This document shows, one piece after another, positions 52,140 to 63,725 of a stretch of 64,000 bases of DNA. The notes under the pieces were generated by a model, which was given only the letters and a program-made list of their open reading frames with translations, had not been told where the DNA came from and did not search any database. The DNA is from Hetaerina americana. Taxonomy: Eukaryota > Arthropoda > Insecta > Odonata > Calopterygidae. The stretch lies in the NCBI GenBank assembly GCA_022747635.1, contig JAKTNV010000062.1, positions 1,687,964 through 1,751,963 on the forward strand. Reading direction: 5' to 3'. Made by a program: the position numbers and the translations under genes. Every line of letters begins with the position of its first letter. The first letter of the stretch is position 1.

Positions 52140-53269
52140 TTCACCCATTAAATTAGCAAAACAAAACTTATTCCAATTATTTGCCTTACATCTCCATATT
52201 CCACCATCGGAAAATAATACCTGATTAATGAGATAGGATTTAATCGTCAATAGTTGTTTGCATGAATTATTTCAACGAATGCGCATTCACTGATGATAGA
52301 ATAAATATTGCGTGACGCAGAGCTCTTACTGATGAATTTTTTTTGTAATTTAAATTTAAAATGTTTGGTGACTGTCAATTTCCCTTTTAAAATGAAGCAA
52401 TGTAATAATGAAGCTACTCAAAATGTTTTATGCACATCCTAATGTAGAAAAATATGTGGCGTTGATTTAAATAATTAATAAAAAGAAAAAATATGACTCG
52501 GGGTTGGATAAATAAAAAATATTACAATAACTGAAATCAGGCGACTTCGGCAGAAGTCATTTAATTTTTTTTAGTTTTTTAAGGAGCTTAAAAATATTAA
52601 ATGAGGACCACCGAAGGTGCTTGATTCCACTCATCGCTATATTCGCCATTTGCTCAACCCCGAGTCGTATTATTTCTTTTCATTCATTATTTAGGCATAA
52701 AGCATATTTAAAAAAAATTAACTCACAAATGTGATTTACCGAATTGCAGGAATTTATAGTATGGTTTTAATATGAGATTAGCGATGGAGAAAAAAGTACC
52801 CACCGAAAAATTGCTTGGCATTATTGGCAAGTATTGAAAACGAACACTCGAAATTGCAGATGGCCCCCATCATAGCTTCGCGCTTCAAAGAAACTAGTTC
52901 TCATCTGACGGCTGTAGGAAACCGTAAGAGGTGTGTTTTAACGATTTATTTTTACGGGCACATTCGGAAGACGCGGAAAATATTTGAGATCCATTTGAGA
53001 GAAAAGGTGAAGTCAGGATTTAATTATAGAAAATCCTTTACGCATGTTAAACATTGCATCTGCGACAATGACAGGATTTTAAGCAGGACGGGTGGTGTGT
53101 GTGTAGAAGCGATTCTGTAGCCTTAATTCACGACCAGGGAGCAGGCGAAGGGGTTTAAGGCACATAGAAAGGTACAGGGCAGTTGAGATTTCATGCGACA
53201 CCGAGGGAATTAAAATGGCTCCAGATTATATCGATAGACTCAGTCATCAGGGTAAAGCAGGGGAGATAC
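52140..53269. other. gene-free AT-rich stretch
   Basis: No element recognised. A 101-codon frame at 52815-53120 has no family motif. Confidence 0.5.
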
Positions 53270-53945
53270 ATACAAAGATTAAGGGAAATTTCGTAATGGA
53301 GCGTGGTTTGGTTCGGTGCGGAAACATGGTCATTGAGAAGACGTAAATTGAAGACTTTTGAGATATGGGTGTGGGGAAGGATTGAAACGGTGAAATGGAC
53401 AGGAAGTAAATCGAACGAAAGATTGATGGGCAATAATGAATTAATAGGATGTTCCAAGTAGTTGGGACGTCAGGAGAAGACGGTGTGTTATACAGGGAAG
53501 CTTTCACAAAGGGAATTAATGACAGGGAGGTTGTGGAAGTCTTTTGAGGTTTGGATGTGGAGGAGAGTGGAGAAGGTGAAATGGACAGAGAAAGGAAAAC
53601 AAATGAGGAAGTACTTGGTCTGGAGGGCGAAGAGAGGGGTTTGTTGAGAGAGATCCTATGGAGGCGGGAAAAGTGGACGAAGGGGGTATTGACCGGCAGT
53701 GCGATGTTGAAGACTGTAATAGAGGGGAGAATATTAGGCAAACGAGGAAAGGGAAAGAGCAGGATAGGGATGTTGGATGGGATGAAGGGAAGAAGAAAGT
53801 ACTCAGATCTGAAGAGGGACCTGATGTAGACTAGGATACTGGATTGTGTTTTGTTTTGTTAGGAGACACAAAATATTTATTTGGTAGTTATGTCCATCCA
53901 AAAACCTACCTTAACCTGTAGATTACCTCATAATTATAATAGTAA
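53270..53945 (+). mobile_element. LINE-A copy 12, with internal duplication
   Basis: Two partly overlapping versions of the same coding region lie in tandem. The first (53280-53450) reads like LRKLEV-type AFEMWVW...ETVKWTGSK with decay. It is followed by a REAFTKGINDREV-like segment (53480-53535). Then comes a second, better version, SFEVWMWRRVEKVKWTE (53540-). The final frame encodes [40 protein letters not shown] and SDLKRDLM, with a stop at 53827-53829. The 3' UTR has GTCCATCCAAAAACCTACC, then AAT-rich sequence and TA. Confidence 0.85.
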
Positions 53946-54110
53946 TAATATATATATATATATAAAATAGAAGTTTGAAACATGGAGCGGGAAAGAGGAG
54001 AATGCAGAAGATTAAATGGAGAGACAAAGTGAGAGGAACGAGGAAGTATGTACCAGAGTAAGAAGAGGATATGGACAAATGGAGAGCACTCGATAGCAAA
54101 TAAGGGGAGC
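53946..54110 (+). mobile_element. (TA)n then possible LINE C-terminal fragment
   Basis: A short TA run at 53949-53964 is followed by codons resembling the end of another LINE protein (GAGKRRMQKIKWRDKVRG, DMDKWRALDS in shifting frames: basic run, then W-R-x3-D). A small hairpin, CGTGGCATACATGG / CCAATGTATGCCACG, lies at 54121-54196. The assignment is weak. Confidence 0.4.
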
Positions 54111-54196
54111 ATGGAACATTTCGTGGCATACATGGACTTGTGAGACATCTACATACCACTTAGGACGCATTAATGTAAGACCAATGTATGCCACGA

Positions 54197-54970
54197 GAAG
54201 AGTGTAAGTGGATAATAAGTTGGGAGACATTTGATTCAGTAGGTAATACTAAGATAGAGACTTCTAAAGTGATATACATGCGTCGGACGCCAAGGTTTTT
54301 TTTAAATTCAAAGCCATAGTTTTGGCACCAAGTTATCCCCATGGATTCGACGATCGGGATCCACGGTTTAAATGCCGCGGCATCCGAGGAATAAGGAAAT
54401 CGTATCCGGCACCGTATTACCCCGGGCGAATGTGTTTTGAGCAGGAATAGCGGAAACCGTTAAGGAATGACTCTCCAGCCCGCCCCGCGATTATTTCCGT
54501 CGGCCATTGTCCGCTGTAATTAGAACGCCAGTCACCATTTCGCGTTTTTCGTAACGCTATCCTCTTTAAGTCCTCAGCAAGGAAGTTCAGGGATTAAACC
54601 AGTAGACGACGGCGGTTTTCAGTTCCGCGTTGTCTTCAAACGGTCGTCCACCAAGACAACGCATTAAGGGCAAGAAGAGGAAATAGTCGCCGGGTGGAAA
54701 TTCAAGTCATCTCCGTCTTGTCGACAGCGGTCCAGAGACGATCCTCCTCCCAACATGGCGTGCTATTCGTGTTGTCGGTAATCATTTTAGGTATCCACCG
54801 TAGCTGGTAATTTGTGATCTCCGAGCCATTCCGTAAACATCTTGTGAATAGGGGTGCGTCCAATTAGAGGACATTTATCGGCCGGAGCACAATCTATTAG
54901 CTTATGAACACTTTAAATTTTAGGAATAAAAATGTAGCTTCTTAAATCACCAAATCAAGCAACTAAAAGG
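54197..54970. other. gene-free stretch
   Basis: Nothing recognised. Confidence 0.5.
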
Positions 54971-55155
54971 CTAGTTTGGTAGGTGACATTAGATCTCACG
55001 CAGCCCTATACGGCATGTGGAGTACGCACTTCATTAAATGGGGGGGGGGCGAGAGTCAGTTCCTTTCCCTTTGCCGCCCGTGTTTCCCAGGAATGACAGT
55101 CAAAAGCTGAGGGTGGCATTAGAGGTGTCTTCCGGAAATCATGGCTTATGTGGGG
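54971..55155 (-). mobile_element. SINE-A copy 5, diverged
   Basis: GTTTGGTAGGTGACATTAG, AGCCCTATACGGCATGTG, CAGTTCCTTTCCCTTTGCCG and GTTTCCCAGGAATGACAG match the SINE-A body. The head is lost. Confidence 0.75.
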
Positions 55156-56785
55156 ATTTTTGTGTGGCATCGCCATGGACGTAGCCAAAGATAAATAAGA
55201 AGCAAGTTATTCGTTTTTTAGAAATACTGAAGAATAGAAAAGCGCGATAAATCAAATGAAAAAAGACGGATAAAATTTGATGAGCATACATGTGCCATGA
55301 TAAAAAAAAATGCAAAAAAGTTCGTAACGCTTTTGAAAAATAGCCTCAACCAAGGGACGGAGGGTGCCAGATGTGCAAAACCAGGATATCCCGCAAAAAG
55401 GGAAGGAACAAGCGGACCCTCACACCGAAATGACGAGGTAAAAAGTGGGGGGGGAGGGGAGGAGTGAGGTCAAATGGAGCCGAGAGGGAACGAGAAGACA
55501 AGTGAAGTGCTACGGGCGTAATCAGAATGGATGCCCGGGCGTTGTTGTAGGGATGACAAGGATCGCCCCTTGGAGGGCAAAGGGGTCAAGGGGCGGCGAG
55601 CCATCCAGTGACGAGTGCCTAAAAGGAAAAGTTGAAAAAAGAGGGCTGGGCCATCGCCAAAAATCAGAGCCGGCCCCTGGAATAACTCACGACTGGCTAC
55701 TCGTCGTCGGCTGGGAAAAACAAACGAGGACCGGTTTGCGCAATTGACCTCCCGTTGTCACGGTTCGGTTTGTATTTTTTTCCAAAATCAGGTGGCGAGC
55801 ATTTACCGGGCCGCTTCGCGTAATTAACGAATGATTACCAAAATAAGTGCGTGTTTTGCTTTCAATTCCGTTCCGGAGTAAGATGGAAGGAGGGTGGAAG
55901 GGGGAAAGAGCTGGAGAAGGAAATGACGTTGTCTGGCAAAGCAGCGATCGGGTTGGGAGAATCCTTCAAGACCACGGAAATGTTGGATACTGTTCTGTCA
56001 CCGTCCAAGAGTTATCGTCGAAATAATCCCGCTCTTTGGGTTTAATTACGATCTCTTCAGAGAAGTACAAAGATACAGCTTTCAATTGCACCATAAATTA
56101 AAGAACATTTTACAGCATTTTCTACTCTCTGCAGTATTGCCTTAATTTTAAGTAAGCGATCCTTCTTTTCCATAATACACGGTGGGTTTTCCTGCTCGTC
56201 CGGCAAATGCTTCCAACCCGCGACTCCACGCATCTATCTCACCCTTAATCTTCTGTTTGGTCCTCTGCGCTGCCTTCAGGTGTAGTCGTGCCTATTACAT
56301 TTAGTCACATGACAACACTCACCCTTACATGGCGTCTACGCGTGTGTTCTCTCCTAGATACGAAAAGGACCGCCTTCAGGTGCGATTTCTCCAGTTTTTC
56401 TTCTTGACCGAAGAAAATTTTGGGTCCCACGCATTTGTAGCAGTATCTTATGTCACTAAATCTCTCGCAGTGGTTTTCGTATGCCGAATCCCATAATTCC
56501 TTTTCATCTCTCTTTAAGTTTCCCATTGCCAAGTGTAGACTTCTAAAAGGTCTGCCCCAGTTGTGTCAATATGCTGACCATATCTTAGCACAAAGATACC
56601 CGTAAATATTTCAGAGGCGGATAATAGAAAGTGAGTTGGAGGGAGGAGGAGATTGAATGCGTAGTGACGCATATGTAAAATGCAGAGGGAGGGTGGGGGG
56701 GGTTAAGGAAGAGGGCGTTGTTAAAGGAACTCCCGAGGAAGCATTAAAAGTGTGTTTCTGTGTGTGTGTGTGTGAGGAATGCATT
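55156..56785. other. stretch with no recognised gene
   Basis: Purine-rich frames (for example 55445-55747, 100 codons) carry no recognisable motif. Confidence 0.45.
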
Positions 56786-56915
56786 GGGGGTAGATTGGGG
56801 TGTTTAAAATTACAGAATAGAAGGGAGGATGTTGAGTAAGCGGGAAATAAGAGCGAGGAAGAGCAGATTTGAAGTGGGGAGTCCTCAATGAGGAATCGAA
56901 GGAGGAAAATTGTGA
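56786..56915 (+). mobile_element. LINE-A copy 13, very old fragment
   Basis: GGTGTTTAAAATTACAGAAT, AGAAGGGAGGATGTTGAGTA and AGCGGGAAATAAGAGCGAGG line up with GGATGTTGAAGACTGTAATA, GAGGGGAGAATGTTAGGC and AACGAGGAAAGGGAAGG of the young copies. Short and without an open frame. Confidence 0.4.
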
Positions 56916-58074
56916 AGGGTAGATCATTGCATGAGTTTCAGTTGCACCTTCACCGAGGTTAAAACAAAGTGAGACTAGAAGGCGATGCAAGGGAGATGTA
57001 GTTGAAGAGAGATAAGGATAGTTCGCCTCTTGACCTCACAATAACCTATGAAGTTACTCTACTCTGGCGTTAACTCAGGGCAGTATGCTGGAATTAGAAT
57101 GGACCTCCAAACAGGCGACCTCTCCTTTCATTCGAAGGTGTTTTTCTTGAAGGTGTTAAAAAAAGGTTTTGCCCTTTAAGAAAAACCGAGTCATCAATAT
57201 TTACTCTTCATCGATATTCCATTGAAAACCATTACAACTTGGTATTAAAAGTTTTCTGCTGGAAAGTTTTCCTTTTTTCGCTTTTCCAAAGAAAATATTT
57301 TCAGGTCACCAAAATTTTCTCGCCTTCTCACAGTTAAGCAAACAATCAGAATTTTATTTTCGCGGGGAGTAATCTTTCTGGCGACTAACTTAAGTATTTC
57401 TGCTAACTTAGCTTCGTGGGTTATTTTTATAAAGGAGTGATTAAATCAATGCTAACTACCTACGATTTACAGTCAAGCATTGACCCTAGCCTGTATTATA
57501 TTTTACCAGTATGTCCCGCGCAAACTTTCTCTTCTCTGGCCTACGTTACTTCCTTCTTCGTTACTTCTGCCTGCCTCCACGCTGTTTAATGAGTCTTATT
57601 CTTTTCCTTTCAACACCCACCTCGCCAACCCAACGTTCTCTCTCTCATCACTACTTTCACGTGATAGAGGAGTGTTCGCCAAAGAAGTGATTCAGCCACA
57701 ATGTTAGCTTGCTCTAATCGTATTTTGTGTATTAAATGCTGAGAAATTATTCACTTTATTTACAGATACTCATTAGTTATTATATTATGTGAAGTACGCA
57801 TATATATTCATGTGCTCTTTGTTCTGGGCTTGAAGTTTTTTATGATATAAACCAGTCTTGTTGAATTTGAGGTATTACGTTGTCTATGGATGCTTTAGAA
57901 ACATTATTTCGCCAAGAAACTCAATCATAAAAATAACTTGTAAGAATGTTTTTTATTTATTCTGTGATTTCTTTGAGACCATTCAGGTTCGAATTCTGCG
58001 GAGACTTCAGGTATTCGTTTGCGATTGAAAAAATGCCAACGATGAATCGTCGAGATTAACTTGTTTTTTGGGTA
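56916..58074. other. gene-free stretch
   Basis: Nothing recognised. Confidence 0.5.
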
Positions 58075-58655
58075 TTCCACCGGTCGAGGTAAGTTTTGCA
58101 TGGACACAAAGTACCAAATGGCACAGCGACAATTTTCTTGTCTCTCCTAACAAATCACAACCCAACATCCTATTTAACGTTAAAACTCTATTCACCTCCG
58201 TATAATTTCTTTCCCTTATTTCGTCAAACCTATCCCTATCCTGCTCCTTCCCTTTCCTCGTTTGCCTAATATTCTCCCCTCTATTACAGTCTTCAACATC
58301 GCACTGCCGGTCAATACCCCCTTCGTCCACTTTTCCCGCCTCCATAGGATCTCTCTCAACAAACCCCTCTCTTCGCCCTCCAGACCAAGTACTTCCTCAT
58401 TTGTTTTCCTTTCTCTGTCCATTTCACCTTCTCCATTCTTCTCCACACCCACATTTCAAAAGCCTCCAATCTACGTCTATCCTGCTGCTTCAATGACCAC
58501 GTTTCCGCGCCGTACATAGCTACGCTCCATAAAAAAATGTTCGCTTATCTTTTCTTAACATCCTTACTCAAAGTCCCTGTCATCAACTCCCTCCTCCTTG
58601 TGAAAGCCTCTTTGCCTAGCGCAATTCTTCTCCTCACGTCCCTACTACTTTCATC
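58075..58655 (-). mobile_element. LINE-A copy 14
   Basis: From the 3' UTR (GGGTATTCCACCGGTCGAGG, 58075-58160) through coding on the minus strand: VGVEKNGEGEMDRERKTNEE-like frames, VLGLEGEERGLLREILWRRE and [20 protein letters not shown]. The LKQQDRRRLEAFEMWVW, MYGAETW and KEAFTRRRELMTGTLSKD blocks extend up to 58655, where a mariner end begins. Sequence details (LREILWRREKWTKG, GRILGKRGKG) group it with copy 12, so LINE-A has at least two subfamilies here. Confidence 0.85.
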
Positions 58656-58664
58656 ATCTATGTA

Positions 58665-59260
58665 TAAGGGCCGTCTAGAAAGTAACCTTCATTATGCTAT
58701 AAAAATACAATGAAATAGACAGAGAAAACTTATTATTTTCATCTAAAAACTACATATACCTGTATCTGCTATTTTTATACATATTCGCCAAACATATTTA
58801 ATAAAAATTTGTCACATTTATGAAATAGTTTACGAATTCCTTCAGCATAAAATTCTGCCGCTTGGGATCGCAGCCAATAGATGTCACGGCATTTCTTGAA
58901 GTTCCTCGTCGAGACGAGCACCAAACATACAGCAGCCCAACTTTTCCGTCGTGTCTCCATGCAACAGTGCCGTAAAAATCGATGGAAAACTTTCTAATTA
59001 TTTCACGTATCTTAAAACGCCGGTTTTCACGAACTTGTCGCCAATTCTCAGGTGAAGTTCATGGTTGATCACATACGGGTGGCCACTTCTGTCATATGTT
59101 GATCATGGACATTTTTGCTCATCCTTAAACGATCGGCAACACGGACGCACAGCTCTTGTCACTCGTCACATTTGATCCGACAACAGAGCACAAATTCCCC
59201 GATGATGAATGTCAACAGCTTAGAATTTTTCTAAATCAGTAAAAACCTTATCACTGAACG
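58665..59260 (-). pseudogene. MAR-E mariner transposase with central catalytic region deleted
   Basis: The minus-strand N-terminal region (59150-58960, shifting frames) has INHELHLRIGDKFVKTGVLR, then HGDTTEKLGCCMFGARLDEE. This matches the second helix-turn-helix and the TEKLGY-K-x-CARWVP linker of mariners. It is followed almost at once by the C-terminus FYAEGIRKLFHKCDKFLLNM with FGEYV and a stop near 58775. The DDD catalytic core that should lie between is missing. A terminal sequence GGGCCGTCTAGAAAGTAACC sits at 58669-58688. It is inactive. Confidence 0.75.
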
Positions 59261-59519
59261 AACTTCTCATTTGGTTGGAATTTCAATAGTGTTGTTGACT
59301 CGCCATTGTATGACCAAGCGGCAATGCGACCTTCACTACCACTGCAGTTTGAGGTGCACTGACATACACCGTGCGTGTCAACACAGCGACCATTCGTCTC
59401 CCTCCAATTCAATTCTCACGCTTCACGAAAACGGAGGGTCACTCTTTGGAGAGAGGCCTCGTACTTCCAGGATTCGTGAACTGTTCCACTTGCTCCATTT
59501 TCTGAGGGCCTCTTTTAAT
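59261..59519. other. stretch between MAR-E and LINE-D
   Basis: No recognised coding. The upstream end of MAR-E may extend into it. Confidence 0.4.
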
Positions 59520-61150
59520 ATAAAAAATTATGAAAATGAGGGCAAATAAATCAAAAGGGTCACATGGTATCTCAATTGACTCGCTTAAATTGGGTGGTAG
59601 TGTAGTTTCAAATTATATAAATCATTTATTCAATGTTACCTTAAACAATAATGCCCTGCCAAATGCTTGGAAGGAGGCATATGTTACGCCAATTTTCAAA
59701 GGAGGAGATAAGGCACTAGTTGATAATTATAGACCGGTAAGCTTGACATCCATTGTATGCAAACTATTAGAAAAGATAATGGCTGATTATCTCTGGGACT
59801 TGTGGGAGAGTGAGAATTGGTTGTATAGTCGCCAATACGGTTTTAGAAAAGGGCACTCTTGCGAAACTCAGCTATTAGGGTTCTGCCAAGAAATGTTCGA
59901 CTCTATGGATGCGGGAATAGAGGTGGATGCTATAATAGTCGACCTGTCAAAAGCCTTTGACAAAGTTGACCACGATCGCTTAACGCTTAAGATGGGCCAA
60001 TTGCCACTACACACATATGGATCACTTGGGTCAAACATTTCATGGAAGGTCGAGCACAAAGGGTCAAATTAGGAGAAGTGTATTCTGAAAAAACAAGAGT
60101 AACATCGGGAGTCCCACAAGGAAGCGTACTTGGCCCACTCTTGTTTTTAATCTATATAAATGATCTCCCAGTAAATATTAATTCTCAGATAAGACTTTTT
60201 GCGGACGACTGTACAATCTACAGGAAAGTCGAAAATGACAGAGACTGCGACATACTTCAAAGGGGCATTAATAAAATGGCGGATTGGGTGACAAAAATGG
60301 GATGGATATCAATGTTAGCAGATGCAAATCCATCACTTTTAGCAATAAGGTAAATGGAAACAATAGGGAATATACATTCTCAGAAAATGTCATTCCTAGA
60401 AGCGATACTTACAAATACTTAGGTGTATATTTAACTAAGGATTTAGGGTGGGGGCTAAACGTGGAGTACATCATTGAGAAAGCTTTCAAAACTCTTCATT
60501 GAGTGATTAGAAACCTCGAAAGCAGTGTTAGAGAAACTAAGGAAAAGGCGTATCAGACCCTGGAAAGACCAATTTTAGAGTACGCATCTCTAGTATGGGA
60601 CCCTCATGAAGAAGGACAAATCAAAAAACTGGAAAGGTACAGAGAAAGGCTGCCCGATATGTACTGGGGAAGTATAGGAGGATGGAGAGTGTGTCTGACC
60701 TGCTAAAAACGCTGGGCAAACTAGAAGGAAAGTAAGCAGACTTTGTGGAATGTTCCACATTCTGAAGGGGAGAAAGCTTGGGCAGATCTTAGGAAAGAGG
60801 CGGGGAACCCAAATTTTATAGGGAGAAATGACCACAAATTTAAGGTAAAATGCCGGGCACAAAGAACGATTAAAAAAATTCTTTTCTAAATAAAACAATT
60901 GTTGATTGGAACACGTAACCTGCAAAAATATCCGAGCCCTTTCCTAACAGAGTGTATACTTTTAAGAAAACATGTAAGGAATATATGTAATAATTTGATT
61001 GATGTGTGGTGTATTGCATTATATGTAGCAGCTTAATTTTTTTAATGTATCTTTTTTTCTTGCTGATTGATGGATGTAAATGAAATGGGGATTCGCTTGT
61101 TTTGTTAAAGAGATTTGTGTTTTGAAGTTTCCATTTAGTGTACTTTTGTT
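59520..61150 (+). mobile_element. LINE-D copy 1, 5'-truncated CR1/Jockey-like element
   Basis: Coding from 59530 to about 60960 in at least four frames, then a 3' UTR into 61150. A second copy in the same direction starts at 61755. Confidence 0.85.
59530..60960 (+). pseudogene. LINE-D copy 1 reverse transcriptase, catalytic FADD kept
   Basis: Frame 1 (59530-60000): SHGISIDSLKLGGSVVSNYI, WKEAYVTPIFKGGD, NYRPVSLTSIVCKLLEKIM and GFRKGHSCETQLLGF, with motif A IIVDLSKAFDKVDHDRL. A small frame change near 60000 leads to HFMEGRAQRVKLGE, TSGVPQGSVLGPLLFLIYIN (motif B) and IRLFADDCTIYRKVEN (motif C intact). Further shifts near 60300, 60502 and 60640 separate YKYLGVYLTKDLGWGLN, EKAYQTLERPILEYASLVWD and HEEGQIKKLERYR. 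It is the palm-to-thumb half of a LINE replicase. The catalytic residues are preserved, but frameshifts make it inactive. Confidence 0.9.
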
Positions 61151-61754
61151 TCACTGACTGATTTTATCCATTATCTTTTGCAATTATTTGGGACTTGTGT
61201 GCCACCTGACACTGTCTATCAGGACATGTGTATTTTAATAATAATAATTACATATAACCAAGCTCTCCAAATTAAGTTGCTCCAACTGTTAATTTCACTT
61301 TCATTTTCCTTATTATTAGGCGACTGTAGCCCATATTGTTTTATTAACGTGTCTTCTTTCACCGTCTCCGACAATTCGCCAAACGATGAAGTGGAGAGGC
61401 CTGACAACAGCACACTGACGTTTCGCTCTTTCTTGGGAGGTTTTTGATTGGCCAATGGTGGGGGAAGGGGCGATGAGGATTGGGACGAGGGAGGGAAACG
61501 GTAGCTCGATCGCTTTCTGGAGATTAGTTCGACGATTGGCGCCTCTAATACAGGCACCAGCGCCTCTGTTGGCCACTCTTAAGTCGTATCTGAGCGGCGC
61601 GAGATAACGGGTGGTCACCGAGGAAAGAGCATGTTGGGGTCAAAGGTGAGAGTGTGTAATGGTGGACATGAAGGCATTCGAGGAGGGGTTGATAGAAAAG
61701 GGGAAAGCAGGGAGAGAGAGAGGGTAGGGAGGGATTCAATGGCACTGGCGTCTT
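61151..61754. other. sequence between LINE-D copies
   Basis: Includes a short AAT run (61236-61247), possibly the tail of copy 1, and a moderately GC-rich part (61370-61620) without recognised motif. It may contain the leader of copy 2. Confidence 0.45.
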
Positions 61755-63405
61755 CATCAGATAACAGGGAACGCGTGAATATATTAAAAACTAAGGAAAA
61801 TGGCATTGTAACAGACACTAGAAATAGCAAATATGTACAACTCCTGCTTTACGGATGTTTTTCGGGGAATAGAAAACAAAAAGGAAAATAGGGCTTGCCT
61901 AAATAGCTTAGAAATAACAGAGAACTTCATCAGCATAACAGCACCAAATAGCTCACTGCCCTCGACAAACGGTATTATCGTGGAGGACTCGTATTTTGTG
62001 AAAAAAATAAGGAGGATGAGGAAAAATAAGTCAGTGGGACCGGATAATATCTCAATTGACATTCTAAAACTCGGTGACACCGCAATAGCTTTGTACCTGA
62101 GTATTCAAATAAACAATAGCCAACAATTATAGACCGGTAAGCATAACCTCAGTTGTTTGCAAAATAATGGAAAAAAGAATCGCTGACTACATTCGGGAAT
62201 GGTGGGCAAGAGATAGATGGCTATTCAAACACCAACATGGGTTTAGAACGGGATACTCGTGCGAAACGTAGCTTTTGGGATATAGCCAATATATCGGCGA
62301 TGCAATAGACGAAGGAAAGGAAGTGGATGCAGTAATTGTTGATTTTTCGGCAGCTTTCGACCGAGTGCCTCCCAACAGCTTATTGTTTAAGTTGGATTCG
62401 TTACCATTGGACTTGAGGGTAAAACAATGGATAAAATATTTTCTTAGAGGCAGAACTCAAAAAGTAAAATTATGGGATACATTTTCAAATGAGGCGAGCG
62501 TATTAGCAGGAGTTCCACAAGGCAGTGTTCTAGGGCCATTACTCTTCCTAATTTACGTAAACGATCTACCAAACAATTTACATTCCCAAATAAGACTCTT
62601 TGGTGATGACTGCATTATATACAGACGGATAGAGCATGTAAATGACCACGTAATACTACAAAATGACATCGATCGCCTTGGTGACTGGGTTACAAATAAT
62701 AATATGGGCATTAATATAAGTAAAAGTAAGCATATAAATTTTTCAAATAAAAGGAATGCAGAAAAGGAAATTTACACCCTCTTTGGAGAAAGAATCCCAT
62801 GTACCAGTCAATGCAAATATTTAGGCATTTATTTAACTAGGGATCTTGGGTGGGGAGTCCAAGTAGAAAATTTGACACGGAAGACATTTAAAGCATTGCA
62901 TTGGGTGATGAGAATTTAAAAGGAAGTAGCGTAGCCACAAAAGAAAAAGCATATGAGGTACTGGTTAGCCCTATCCTAGAATACTCATCCATAGTATGGG
63001 ATCCATATGAGGTGGGACATATTAAAAAGATAGAAAAAGTTCAAAGAAAGGCTGCAAGACATATGCTCGGAAGGTACAAAAGAACAGATAGTGTGACACA
63101 AATGTTAGACATACTGAAATTGAAGAGTTTGAAAAATAGAAGAAAAAGGAGTAGGTTAGGCGCGATGTATGGAATTGATAAAAAGGACGAAGCGTGGGAA
63201 GATTTATGGAGAGAGATAGAAAAGCCTAACTTTTAGGGAAAAAAGACCATAGTTTCAAAATAAGAATAAGGACGCAAAAAACAAATAAGAAAAAATAATC
63301 TTTTTTAAATAGAACTATAATTGATTGGAGCCAGCTGCCTGGAGGTTTGTTTGAGCCGTTTCTATGCAATTTTAGAAGTTTTAAGTATAAATGTAAAGCA
63401 GTCAC
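61755..63405 (+). pseudogene. LINE-D copy 2 reverse transcriptase, motif C altered to FGDD
   Basis: KTKENGIVTDTR then MYNSCFTDVFRGIENKK and KNKSVGPDNISIDILKLGD (frames 1 and 2, to about 62115). After a deletion: NNYRPVSITSVVCKIMEKRI. An in-frame TAG (62269-62271) follows GYSCET. A 214-codon frame (62275-62919) has IVDFSAAFDRVPPNSL (motif A), LAGVPQGSVLGPLLFLIYVN (B), IRLFGDDCIIYRRIEH (C, the Ala before DD is Gly) and CKYLGIYLTRDLGWGVQ. The last part (62901-63236) has EKAYEVLVSPILEYSSIVWD, HIKKIEKVQRKAARHMLGRY, and then NRTIIDWSQLPGGLF. Palm and thumb are well preserved in pieces. The copy is inactive. Confidence 0.9.
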
Positions 63406-63618
63406 TGGGTAATAAACTTCATTGTAGTTATTAAGATATTGTTTGTATATGATATGGAAGTGTGATTGTATGTTAGAATAGTTTGTCTCTGTTTATCTGT
63501 TTTCATAGTGCGTGTATGTATGTAATTTTCGTTGTGAGAGTTATCTTTGACCAAACTTGACCGTTGCCACCAGGAAAATCGCCTAATTGCATCGTAATTC
63601 TTAAATAAATAAATCAGG
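61755..63618 (+). mobile_element. LINE-D copy 2 with complete 3' end
   Basis: Coding debris from 61755 to about 63405, then a 3' UTR ending TCGCCTAATTGCATCGTAAT, TTCTTAAATAAATAAATC (63587-63617) with a short AAAT tail. Relative to copy 1 it lacks roughly 90 bases between NISIDILKLGD and NNYRPVSITS (near 62115). Confidence 0.85.
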
Positions 63619-63654
63619 AAAAGAATGATTACCGAGTAACTGTTCGCACAGCAG

Positions 63655-63725
63655 ACGGCGGGGAAGTCGGGTTGGGGGAGGTGGGTGGAAGGGGAGGTGG
63701 GTGGAAGGGGAGGGGGGGAGGGTTG
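63655..63725. repeat. G-rich tandem repeat
   Basis: GGGGAGGTGGGTGGAAG occurs at least twice in a row with further G-runs on each side. On the plus strand it could form a G-quadruplex. Apparent open frames across it are low-complexity. Confidence 0.7.
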
